Source: Leishmania martiniquensis
Taxonomy: Eukaryota > Euglenozoa > Kinetoplastea > Trypanosomatida > Trypanosomatidae
Assembly: GCF_017916325.1 (NCBI RefSeq)
Contig: NC_090155.1
Span: 623,501-687,500 of the forward strand
Direction: 5' to 3'
DNA: 64,000 nucleotides
In this document: in pieces, positions 8,086-17,415 of the stretch
Numbering within the stretch: the first letter of the stretch is position 1
Layout of the letters: each line of letters opens with the position of its first letter
Translations under genes and position numbers: made by a program
The notes under the pieces: generated by a model
Databases searched by the model: none
What the model saw: only the letters and a program-made list of their open reading frames with translations
Told to the model about the DNA's origin: nothing

Positions 8086-10548
8086 ATGACGGGCTTCACG
8101 GACGCGCTGGTGCTGGAGGCCCCCGTACTTTGGTGGCCTGCAGTGGGTGACTTGCCCCTGTATCCGATAGACGACCAGCGATCCTTCGCGGCTGCCATTG
8201 CGGAGGCAGAGATGCCGTGGCCGCAGGCCGGAAACGATGGCCCCACTATTGGCACAGTGGGACTCTCACGGTTGGGTTGCAGCGTTATGATGACGGCTGA
8301 ATGGAGCTGCCGTGACAACATCGATTCGGAACGGCCGCCGCTTGTGAGGGTGTGGAACCCGCTGCACGGGTGCGCGGTGTGCCTGCCAGTAAGCACCGAG
8401 GCCGGGCTTGGGTCTAATTTGAGCGCGCTCGGCTGTGACGTGAAGGGAAGCCGCAGTGCGTCCTTGACGGCGCTCGACTTGCGTCAGCTTACGCGTGAGG
8501 GGCGAGTGCGCGTGACGCACCGCTCACTTCATCAGGTCCTGAGTCGGTACTGCTGCTCACGGTCAGCCCTTCTCACTCGCATGAAACGAAGCGCTGAACA
8601 GCGGGAGGAGTACGCGCTGCTTCACCGCGCCGTCAAGCAGGCGCACTCGGCAGCGCTTAAGCATCTGGAGCGAGCCGCGCAGGCCATGGACGGCGTCTTC
8701 GCCAGCAGCTCGGGCTCAGGACAGACTGGTGTGGCATCCCCTTCCCCGTCGTCTCTTCTGTTTGTGGGTGACGCGCCTAGCCAGCGGCACCTGCTGCGCC
8801 TCCTGCAGGCGACCACGCCCTCAGCTGTGCAGGCAGCGAGCGACCGCGTGTTTGTGCTGGAGGTGCGTCGCCTTGACCTGGCAGAAGTGCTGACTCTCCT
8901 TGCAATCGAGGCGTTAGAGGTGGTGGAGGCGGTGCTGCGGCCGCCGCCGCTGAACGCCTCAGCAGCCACCTCCTCCGGCACGACGCGGTCCTCAGCAAAG
9001 GGCGCCGTGCATGTTTCCCCATGCCTGCTTGTTATTGTGGAGTCGCTGCACCTGCTGGGGGCCAACGCCAACGCGCTTGTGGCCAGCGTGACGCATGAAC
9101 TGTGCTTGTCCTTAGACGCACTGCACGCCGGCCCCGTGCCGGTCCTTATTTGGTCGTTTGCGGAGGACTTGCGCGACATACCGGCGGCCTTGCTCACGCG
9201 CATGGGGGCGCAGCACGCGCAGCTCTCTGTGACAACGGCCGAAGACCGCACCGCCTACCTGGCGCGACGCTTGACGCGTTTGCCGTCGGTGTCGTCTCTG
9301 CCGCGGGCCGCATGTCGCAGGGCTGCACTGTCGGTGGCCAAAAGCACAGCTCACTGGACGGTTGATCGGCTGGTGCGGCTGAGTGATGGGGACCTCGCCA
9401 ATATGCTGCCCTCCGCTCCTGCTCCTGCCGGGAAAGCAGACCGTGATGCCTCATGTCAAACTCAGCGGCAAGGCGAGGAGTGGGGGAGAGCTGTGGGTGC
9501 GCGAGGGATGCCGGGCGGCGCAGATGCCATCGCGGCTACCGCGGCCAACGCGCGACATTTAGAATCTCCGCTGCACGACGTGTATAGCCGCCTCTACGGC
9601 GTAGAGGATGCGATACGCAAGGTGGAGGAGCTGATCGTGTGGCCACTGACGCATCTTGTCCTCTTGGGTGAACTCGCTATTCCGTGCGCGAAGGGCGTTC
9701 TTCTCTGTGGGCCCAGTGGGTCCGGCAAGACGGCGCTGCTGTCCTGCCTGGTGCGACGGCTGCAGCTGCCAGACGCGAGGCACATCCACGTGATGTCCGT
9801 GGATGGACTCTCCTTCGTGGAAAAGGAGGTCGGCCGCACCGAGAAAAATATCGCGCAGCTCTTCGAGACCGCACGCTCCTTTGCACCGACGGCACTGTTC
9901 ATTGATAACTTCGACTCGCTGGCACCTCCGCGCGGGCGGACGACGGCAGAAACAAACACGACTGGCGATCGCACGCTTAGCACCCTCCTCACGCAGATGG
10001 ACGGCATCGGCGGTGGGCAGGCGGATCGCGTCGTCGTCGTCATCGCCTCAGCTCCCTCTATTGACACGCTCGACCCGGCTGTGTACCGTCCTGGGCGGCT
10101 TGACGTGCACGTGCAGTTAGCTCCTCCTTCCGCGAGTGCCTCGGCTGCCTTCATGAAACGTCGACTCCGCGAGTTCGTGGCACATATGCAGCAGCTGTGG
10201 AGGCCTGATGATGCACCATCCACTGAGAACGCGTCGGCGACTGCGACGATGGCGGTGCTTGAGCAGGTCGATCAACTGGTGGATGAGTACCTCTCGAATA
10301 TAACAGCGAGTAGGGAGACCAGGGCAGATGGCGCTGCAGCTCCGCTGCTTCGGCCATCATTATCGCCAGCTGAGGTTACGGCGGCAATACGTGAGGTGAT
10401 GCTTGCCGTCGTGGCGCGTCTGAATCGACATGACAGCCCTCCGTCAGATTGCACGCCGCCATCGCCTGACGAACTCATGACGTACGAAAGCAGTGATGTC
10501 GTGCGCGCCGTGCGAGACGCCATCCGCCATCTATACGCCGCCGCTTAG
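8086..10548 (+). CDS. AAA+ ATPase, CDC48/AFG2-like, with atypical catalytic motifs
   Basis: This is an 820-residue protein. The ATG at 8086 is preferred over the upstream GTG at 8074. The C-terminal AAA module is clear: Walker A G-P-S-G-S-G-K-T at about 541-548, Walker B-like L-F-I-D-N-F-D at about 603-609, an L-L-T-Q-M-D-G helix, and R-P-G-R at about 667 where type II AAA proteins place the arginine finger. An earlier segment (about 220-430) keeps the AAA outline (L-L-F-V-G-D, L-L-V-I-V-E-S) but lacks P-loop residues, so it looks like a dead first ATPase ring. Two oddities: the Walker B glutamate is asparagine, and the usual T-N of sensor 1 reads S-A-P-S. Candidate relatives are CDC48/VCP, AFG2/SPATA5-like and PEX1/PEX6; I cannot choose among them. 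The protein may bind ATP but hydrolyse it poorly. Confidence 0.82.
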   Translation: MTGFTDALVLEAPVLWWPAVGDLPLYPIDDQRSFAAAIAEAEMPWPQAGNDGPTIGTVGLSRLGCSVMMTAEWSCRDNIDSERPPLVRVWNPLHGCAVCLPVSTEAGLGSNLSALGCDVKGSRSASLTALDLRQLTREGRVRVTHRSLHQVLSRYCCSRSALLTRMKRSAEQREEYALLHRAVKQAHSAALKHLERAAQAMDGVFASSSGSGQTGVASPSPSSLLFVGDAPSQRHLLRLLQATTPSAVQAASDRVFVLEVRRLDLAEVLTLLAIEALEVVEAVLRPPPLNASAATSSGTTRSSAKGAVHVSPCLLVIVESLHLLGANANALVASVTHELCLSLDALHAGPVPVLIWSFAEDLRDIPAALLTRMGAQHAQLSVTTAEDRTAYLARRLTRLPSVSSLPRAACRRAALSVAKSTAHWTVDRLVRLSDGDLANMLPSAPAPAGKADRDASCQTQRQGEEWGRAVGARGMPGGADAIAATAANARHLESPLHDVYSRLYGVEDAIRKVEELIVWPLTHLVLLGELAIPCAKGVLLCGPSGSGKTALLSCLVRRLQLPDARHIHVMSVDGLSFVEKEVGRTEKNIAQLFETARSFAPTALFIDNFDSLAPPRGRTTAETNTTGDRTLSTLLTQMDGIGGGQADRVVVVIASAPSIDTLDPAVYRPGRLDVHVQLAPPSASASAAFMKRRLREFVAHMQQLWRPDDAPSTENASATATMAVLEQVDQLVDEYLSNITASRETRADGAAAPLLRPSLSPAEVTAAIREVMLAVVARLNRHDSPPSDCTPPSPDELMTYESSDVVRAVRDAIRHLYAAA

Positions 10549-11086
10549 CAGGACGACAGCTGAGAAGAAGGCGACGCAGGCGAGGACCAGCGCCTCCAGC
10601 CTGATCACCGGAAGACGAATGATTCCGACGCTGTGAGCTGCACTCCGGCGCGCTGCAACGCTTCCCCCCCCCCCCATACACATACACACACACCTGCTCT
10701 CGCGCCGCACCGATTGCCACGGCTTACCGCGGCTGCCACCTCTCTTCTCCTGCCTGTGCGCGGGTAACGTTAAGCAGCACACGAAGCGAGCATCAATCAC
10801 ACCTCAAAGTTGTCGGCCCCCTCTCTCTCGCAGACTTGCGCGTTCAATCCTCTTCTCTCCACCCCTCTCCTCCTTCCTCACACACACACACTCTGCGAGT
10901 GGCAGTGGCGCCCGCGCCTTCTGCTCTTGCGCGTGGCGGGTCTGCACACAGGCGCACACTGAAGAACACTTCAGTGTGCCGAGCGTCTCTCTGACTCACT
11001 CCCACTCCCTCGTCCCCTCTTCCCCGCCCGTCGGCTAACCTGCACGTGCTCGTCGCACAGCCGTGACTGCAGACGTGCCATCCTTT
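10549..11086 (+). other. Intergenic spacer with poly-C run and acceptor
   Basis: There is no gene. It holds a run of about twelve C at 10664-10675, a CA-rich stretch directly after, and a CT tract at 10815-10830 with AG at 10832-10833 that suits trans-splicing of the next gene. Confidence 0.6.
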
Positions 11087-14000
11087 ATGTTGCGAGGACC
11101 CTCCCCCACATATCCGCGAAGTGTCATGCCCGACTCGGTCGCTGGCGCTGCATCTGCCCATCTCGCATGTGCACTGCACGCGGCGGGCGGCAGCACGCTC
11201 CAGGAGCGGCTTACCGTGCGGCACCGGGAAGCCATTGAGGCTTTCCGCACCAGCGCTCGGTCGTTCAACGATAAGGTCGACGCTGCACAGCAGGAGCGCA
11301 TAGCGCTGCTGCATACCTCAGTGGCTGAAAGCCACGCTGCTACTCGGTCAATGATAGCCCAAGAGCAGCGACGCCTCTCTGAACAGCAGGCCGAGGCCGA
11401 GGCGCACAACGAGACGCTTCGGGGCTCTGACCCGGATGCAGTTCTCTCAGTATGCACAAGCATGTACCACTGCTCCGCTGCCGACGAGCAGGGCCGGGAA
11501 CGTGCCATGGCTCTCATGAAGCACGATCGACTGCGCCTTCTGCAGCACCTCGTAGAGATGCGAACGCACTACTGCAGCCGAATGGCAGCGATCGATGCGT
11601 GCTTCGCAGACATCGCTAATGCGGAGGAGGCGCGCCGTAAACACATACAGGCAGCGGTGCACGAACTGATGGCTAGCCTCACGCGCATCGCTGTCAAGAG
11701 CACAACCGAGTCACAGGTGCTTGCGCAGCGCATCCTTCACCACACAAATGGGCAGCTCGGCGAGAACTACTTGGCTATGCAGACAATGGCGACGCAGCTT
11801 CGGCAGCGAGAGCTATACAGGCATGAGGACTACCAGCGCACGCTCGTAGCCGTCTACCGGGACACGCAAGTGTGTATGGCTCAGCAGCACGTCACGTGGT
11901 GCATCACAGCCCTGCGCTCGGCTCTATTTCGCCGTCCGGAGGGACGGTTGCAGTCGGCACAGGCAGCGGGGCAGCTCATTGAAGAGATTCGCAGCGAAGC
12001 TGAGGGACTCGCTCGCGGGCTGACGGAGGTGGTAGACTCCCTCGACGTCGCACAGCCGCCTGCAGTCACCGCCGAGCTTCAGGTGTGCGGTGGCAGTGAC
12101 GCGAACGGATGGCTGCGCTGCTTTGAACCGAAAGTGCATCGACCTGTATTCGTCGACGAGGACCCTCGCGCGGTACTGGAGGAGTGGCAGATGCACGTGA
12201 GCATTCTCCTGCGGCACTGCGGTGCCCGCTGTAACGATCTGGTGGCTCGTGTGGGGGCTGAAGAGGCTGCGCGCGCGAGTATGGCGGCTGCGCTGGCGGC
12301 GCGCACCCTCGCTGACGTGGAGGCAATAGCGCATCCGCTGAGCGAAGAGCCAGCTCTGCTGCAGCGTGCGTCTCTTGCATACAGCGACACTGATAAGAAG
12401 ACGGAAGATGTGCCATCCCGCGAGACGGCTGGCTTGATCGACGAGGTACTCCTCTCCCTCACTCATGCGCATCCCGGGGTGCTTGCCATGGTGCAATCCG
12501 TGGCGCAGTCCGATGCATGGATGCCGTGTGTGCCGACCATCGAGCGGGAGGGGAACTGGTTTGTGAACCTCGTGTCACGTGGCCTGCGGCGCGGTTACGC
12601 CCAGTTCTGCGCCGACGCCGCCACGTCGGCCGGCAGCATGCTGGTGAGCCTGGAGGGGGCCACTGACGTCCTCCTCGCCACTGCCCGCGGCCTCCTCGGA
12701 GTCATGCGCGGGATCTACGCCCAGTGGCACGAAAAGGAAATGGATTACCGCGACGAGGTGGCCCGGTTGGAGCTGCAGCTATGCACACTGGAGGAAGAGC
12801 TGCGGCAGCAGGAGACGCCAGCGGGCGCAGAGGAGCGGTACACAGCGGGGCTGATGCTCCTCCAATCGATCGCCGACACCCACACCCGCTACTACGATGC
12901 CGTTCGCAGCCGTGTGAAAACCGCGACCGCAGACGTGCTGCAAGCCGGCCAGACGTGTGTGGGGGAGCTGAGCTGGCAGGCAGGGCTGTCGTGGGCCCGG
13001 CTGAGCTCCTCCGATGAGGTTGCGGCGCTGGAAACGCCGCCGCCGCCGCTGCCGCTGCAGCAGCAGCAGCGCAAGCATTCTGGCGGTGCCCTTCACGCAA
13101 GCTTCCACAGCGTGGGCAACACTGACGACGCCTTCGCCAGCTCGCTGGATGAGGCCGTGGAAGCTATGGACCCCGCCACTGCCGCACCGCGTTGGTTCAC
13201 CTCACAGGGTGGGGAGGAGTTCACCATTAGCTCCGTCGCTTTCCGTTTCGTTTGCGTCACTAGACTTAGTGGCGGCGGCAGCGGCAGCAGTGATGCAACT
13301 GCGAAGGCTGACGCGAGCCTGCATGCCTTCGATGACGACAAGCCCGCATCAGCCGGGGCGTCTCCGGGCGCGGCGTGCCAGCAGCTCTACCTGGAGCTGC
13401 TTCCCGAGCTGAACCCCGTGCGGCAAGACGTCGGACTGTTCCTTTCTCAGTCGCGGATTTCAAAGTGGAAGGCGCGTCTCCGGCGTGCGCTCATGGAATG
13501 GGGCCTTCGGCTGCAGCGGCATGCGTGGGAAAACTGGCGACTGTACACCGCAGCGTTTCAGGCAGATGTGCAGCACCGCGTGACGGAAGTGCTGCGGTAC
13601 CATCGTCGGCGCCCTGCGACGCTACAAGCGAACGTCTACGAAGCCCGCGTGCGCGAGTTGATGGAGACAAAAAATAAGGGCGACAAGATGCTCGCGCGGA
13701 TTGCGGAGCGCGTGTCGCGCTTGCAGGCCTTTCAGCACACCTTCCTTACCCAGACGCCTCACAGTGAGTCGGACGAGCTCCTCATCCGTGAGCGCGCTAC
13801 CCTAATGGCGAAAGTGCGCGACACGATGTCAATGACGACTGTAAAGGTGCTGGTAGGCCGGTACGACGCCCTCTGCGATCAGTACCGCACCGCGCTGGCA
13901 GACCGCTGCGCTGAGGCGACGCGCGACCTCGAACAGGCCCAAGCGGCCATCGAGGATGACTGCGCACAGCTGCTGCGCGACCAAGCTGCCGAGCGGTGCG

Positions 14001-16171
14001 GCGGCGGTGCGACGGCGACGCTGCCGGCAGACGACCCGCTGCAGCTGCGTGTCGACTGCCTGCGTGCAGAGGTGCTGGAAACGTTCACAGAGCTGCGCAA
14101 AGTCGTGGGGGATCAGCAGCAGGCGCGTGATGAGGAGGTTGAGAGCTGGAAGGCGACGTGGGCTCGTACGGTGGAGCACAGCAGCGCGGAGCTCAGCCTG
14201 TTTCAGAGCGTGCAAGAGGGGCTGGCCCGACTGAAGGCGCAGGTGCAGGCGCTGCTCACAACGGCGGCAACGGAGGAGGCGGAGCTTTCGGCGGCGGTGG
14301 CGAGGGTGGTGAGGGTGGTGGACGAGGCCTCCGCCGTGCCTGTAGTCGACTTGGGGGCTGCCATGCACGCATTGTTCAAAAAGGGTCCCTTGGCCACCTC
14401 TCCGGAGGGCGACGGTGTGGGTGAGACGCCGCTGACGACAGAGGATGTTCAGCGCATGATGGAGCACAACCTCATGCTGACCAAGGCAAGCCAGCGGAAC
14501 CGAGTCCAGGCTTCTCCTGCATGCAACATGCTCGCCTCTCTGGACGAGCTTCGTGAGCTACTGTACACGCGAGGGTGTCGCTTGGGGCTGCTAGCACACA
14601 CAGTGGAGATGTGGCGGGTGCCGCCGATGCACTATGTGTTGCCAGTGGCGCTCGTAGAGGAGGACTCTGAGGGGATGCGCAACCGCTCTGGCAGCCGCAG
14701 TGCCACTTTGAAGGCGGGGCGCCGCGCCAGAGACGTCCAGGGCGCTACCACTGCCGCCGCCGCCGCTGCCGCTGCCGCTGGACATGCCATCATGCCCCTC
14801 TCCACGCCAGCGTCGTACGCGGAGCAGGTGGCGCAGTTGTCGATGCAAGTGCAACGAGGTGCAGAGGCGGCGGCCCAGCCTCACGTCCGCGCCTTTTCGG
14901 GCGACATGTGGCGCCGACTCCCTGGTATGACTGGCGGCACGGCAGAGCACTTCAACGCCGCCGTCGCGGCTCTATGTCTGGAGCAGGAGGAGCGTGTCAA
15001 GTCATACACAATCAAGGCAGGGCAACCCTTTCGGCAGCGCGTTCAGGAGGTGTGGAACGCGCTGCAGAGAACACCATCTCTCCTCGTGAGCACGCTGCGC
15101 GCGGAGGCCACCACCTCGATCCTCGATCGCGTCGAGGCGGTGCTGCGGCCATGGCTGCTCTTTCAGGCGCAGAGCAGCGAGCAGTGGCGTGCGCACAAGA
15201 GCGCGGTCAAGCTCTCCTTCGCCCAGCAGCTCAACTCCACTGCTCTCACGTCGTTGACAAACGCGGAGGCGGCTCGCAGTGCCTCGGCGGAGTCGGCCCT
15301 GCAGCAGGTGTGGGCCTGGTGCCTGCGAGAGGTGGAAGATGAAGCCGGGTTGCATGTGGCTCGCTGCTGGACTGCCCTGCAGTCCTACGCGCACCTTCTC
15401 AAGGGGGTGGTGACTCCACAGCACCTCGTCCCCACAGTGGAGGTGGTGCAAGGCGGCCACCACCGCGGACTACGGCACCTGCTGCAGCTACGCGCGCAGC
15501 ATGAGCGGGCGGCCGCCGAGTTGGAGGGGATGCCCGGCGTGAGGAAGGATCTGCGACTGCAGGAGACGATGCCTCTGCACCGCGCCGACACCTCTGGCGC
15601 CAGCTCCTCTTCGGCTAGTAAGCGCCACACCGGCGCAGCCGCCGCAGCGGGTGCATCAGCGATGGAGAGCGCGGCGCTCGTGCAGCTCTCGCAGTGGAGC
15701 GACATCGAGCTACCTGGGCTGCCACTCAACACCTGTGCCCCGCTCTCGCAGTACAACGCGCACCACCCGCAAACTGTCATAGCCCCACCTCTCACAGCAG
15801 CCGTGTACGTGCCAGCTGCCGCCCGCCTTCCCAACGATGGCAAGGCGCCGCAGGGCCCCGGCAATCGGCGCATCTCTGCGGTGACCTCGTCCACCTCAGG
15901 AAGTTCAAGCGGCCGCAAAGGGCATCCATCGATGGCGACAGAGGCGAAGGCTGCCGTTGCTGTTGCCGAGGTTTCGGTTCCGCTTCTCATGCCACGGGCC
16001 CCACTCGTGCTGGAGTGCGTGCAGCTCCTCCGTGCCGCGGTGCAGTCAGTGGGCGCGCAGGGCAACGATGCTGCAGGTGTCCTCAGCGACGCGTTCGATT
16101 TCTACCAGCGGCAGGAGGCGCAGTGGCAGCAGACGTGGGCGCTGACCTTGAAGGACCTGACGGCCATGTAG
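11087..16171 (+). CDS. Giant coiled-coil protein, possibly CCDC180-like
   Basis: This is a 1,694-residue protein; the ATG at 11087 is preferred over the in-frame GTG at 11063. Most of it is predicted helical: long E/Q/A/L/R-rich heptad stretches occur through residues 40-420, 520-640, 840-1110 and 1240-1480, interrupted by poly-glutamine/proline (about 660-675) and poly-alanine (about 1220) low complexity. A central block has aromatic and basic features (W-K-A-R-L-R-R, W-E-N-W-R-L-Y, then R-R-R-P-A-T-L-Q-A-N-V-Y-E), which resembles the spacing I associate with CCDC180 and its DUF4455/DUF4456 regions. Length is also similar, but this is a low-confidence family guess. No enzymatic motif, signal peptide or membrane span is seen. 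A cytoskeletal, flagellar or basal-body role is a reasonable inference for such a protein in a flagellate, not something shown by the sequence. Confidence 0.85.
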   Translation: MLRGPSPTYPRSVMPDSVAGAASAHLACALHAAGGSTLQERLTVRHREAIEAFRTSARSFNDKVDAAQQERIALLHTSVAESHAATRSMIAQEQRRLSEQQAEAEAHNETLRGSDPDAVLSVCTSMYHCSAADEQGRERAMALMKHDRLRLLQHLVEMRTHYCSRMAAIDACFADIANAEEARRKHIQAAVHELMASLTRIAVKSTTESQVLAQRILHHTNGQLGENYLAMQTMATQLRQRELYRHEDYQRTLVAVYRDTQVCMAQQHVTWCITALRSALFRRPEGRLQSAQAAGQLIEEIRSEAEGLARGLTEVVDSLDVAQPPAVTAELQVCGGSDANGWLRCFEPKVHRPVFVDEDPRAVLEEWQMHVSILLRHCGARCNDLVARVGAEEAARASMAAALAARTLADVEAIAHPLSEEPALLQRASLAYSDTDKKTEDVPSRETAGLIDEVLLSLTHAHPGVLAMVQSVAQSDAWMPCVPTIEREGNWFVNLVSRGLRRGYAQFCADAATSAGSMLVSLEGATDVLLATARGLLGVMRGIYAQWHEKEMDYRDEVARLELQLCTLEEELRQQETPAGAEERYTAGLMLLQSIADTHTRYYDAVRSRVKTATADVLQAGQTCVGELSWQAGLSWARLSSSDEVAALETPPPPLPLQQQQRKHSGGALHASFHSVGNTDDAFASSLDEAVEAMDPATAAPRWFTSQGGEEFTISSVAFRFVCVTRLSGGGSGSSDATAKADASLHAFDDDKPASAGASPGAACQQLYLELLPELNPVRQDVGLFLSQSRISKWKARLRRALMEWGLRLQRHAWENWRLYTAAFQADVQHRVTEVLRYHRRRPATLQANVYEARVRELMETKNKGDKMLARIAERVSRLQAFQHTFLTQTPHSESDELLIRERATLMAKVRDTMSMTTVKVLVGRYDALCDQYRTALADRCAEATRDLEQAQAAIEDDCAQLLRDQAAERCGGGATATLPADDPLQLRVDCLRAEVLETFTELRKVVGDQQQARDEEVESWKATWARTVEHSSAELSLFQSVQEGLARLKAQVQALLTTAATEEAELSAAVARVVRVVDEASAVPVVDLGAAMHALFKKGPLATSPEGDGVGETPLTTEDVQRMMEHNLMLTKASQRNRVQASPACNMLASLDELRELLYTRGCRLGLLAHTVEMWRVPPMHYVLPVALVEEDSEGMRNRSGSRSATLKAGRRARDVQGATTAAAAAAAAAGHAIMPLSTPASYAEQVAQLSMQVQRGAEAAAQPHVRAFSGDMWRRLPGMTGGTAEHFNAAVAALCLEQEERVKSYTIKAGQPFRQRVQEVWNALQRTPSLLVSTLRAEATTSILDRVEAVLRPWLLFQAQSSEQWRAHKSAVKLSFAQQLNSTALTSLTNAEAARSASAESALQQVWAWCLREVEDEAGLHVARCWTALQSYAHLLKGVVTPQHLVPTVEVVQGGHHRGLRHLLQLRAQHERAAAELEGMPGVRKDLRLQETMPLHRADTSGASSSSASKRHTGAAAAAGASAMESAALVQLSQWSDIELPGLPLNTCAPLSQYNAHHPQTVIAPPLTAAVYVPAAARLPNDGKAPQGPGNRRISAVTSSTSGSSSGRKGHPSMATEAKAAVAVAEVSVPLLMPRAPLVLECVQLLRAAVQSVGAQGNDAAGVLSDAFDFYQRQEAQWQQTWALTLKDLTAM

Positions 16172-17415
16172 CAGGAAAAAAGCACAGGGCGTGGTGAACG
16201 CTGAGCACGATGGCGCGCGCTGGCCTCCTCTGTCTCGTCTCTGCGCCGTCTCTCTCCCTCTCTCTCTCCTTCATGAAGGCCCCCCTCCCCCTCCCTCCGC
16301 GTCACCTTCAATCTCCAAACATAGGATGTACAGTCGATTGCAGTCACTACTGCCAACGTGAATCAAGGCGGTGGCACGCACATACACACACACTCGCACA
16401 GACAGACGTGCACATACGCATGTCTGATATTTTTCTTGTGTGTGTGTGGCGCATCTATTGCTGTTTGCCGCCGCCTATTTTCACTCCCCCCATCTCTGGC
16501 CTCTCTGATGCGTGCGTGTGCTTGTGAGGTGACGGAGGCACCGTGCAAGCGAGTTGGGGGATGGCGAGGCGCTGCTACTGTGAGACCTCAGGCTCTCTTG
16601 TCAAAGAAAGAGTGATGCAGTGCGATCGTCACGGCGGCGACATGCGCGGCTGAATCGCCTCTGCTCCTGCGCGGACGAACGGGCGTGTGCGCAAGTGAAC
16701 GCTGTGCAACGGGCGTGCGCCTTCGGGTACAAATCGTACGGACTCCCGTTTCTGCGGAGGACACACGTGCACTGAGGGGAGCCGTACTCCCCCCCTGCCC
16801 CACGGAGCCGAGGTGAGGCAGATGTTCCACTGCGCTTTCCCCTTCACGCCCTTCTCCCTCTTCATGAGGTCGGCTCCGTGTGCCCGCTGCCGGATGAGTG
16901 CCTGATGGACTCGGCATTCTCCCGGATGTATTCACCCCCTCCCCCCCACTCTCCCGCCTCCGGACACCCGCCCGACTTCACTGTTCATCACGCGCACTGT
17001 TGCCAGCGTGCACCAGCTGCTCGTGCCAGCCGCGCTGTAGCTTGCTCAAGTGCGCTTATCCGTTGCAGCAGCCCGTCTAGCGCGCACGCCTTAAGAGGCA
17101 GCGAGAGGGTTCAGCGAGAGGCGGACGTGTGAGAAGGTGCGTCGCGGTATCGCTCACCGGCGCACCGGTTTCTCCCCCTCCTCACTCTTCCCCCCATCTC
17201 GCCGCTGTGCCGTCTGCCGCGCGGAGTCGCACCAGCGACGCCGGACACCGTAGCGTGCGTCTCGCGCGCATTAGGCATCATTTTTTCCCCTCTTCCCCTC
17301 CCCCTTCGTCTCTCGCTCTCTTGCCGGCATTGCAGACGTGGCGGCTGTGGCACTTCTCTGCGCTTGACTGCTTTGGCGCGTCGCTTTCTTTGTGGAGGCT
17401 GACACAGACAGCGCC
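16172..17415 (+). other. 1.2-kb intergenic region, no gene seen
   Basis: It contains CT-rich tracts at about 16240-16310, a CA/GT-rich segment at 16378-16450, and a strong pyrimidine tract at 17281-17330 with AG at 17334-17335, 81 bases before the next ATG. Short open frames here lack codon bias and are not called. Confidence 0.6.
17284..17335 (+). promoter_or_regulatory. Probable spliced-leader acceptor of the HEAT/ARM gene
   Basis: A nearly uninterrupted T/C tract runs through 17281-17325, followed by CAG with AG at 17334-17335, the last AG before more purine-containing leader. Spacing to the ATG at 17416 is short and typical. It supports starting the downstream protein at that ATG rather than the upstream GTG at 17392. 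Confidence 0.55.
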
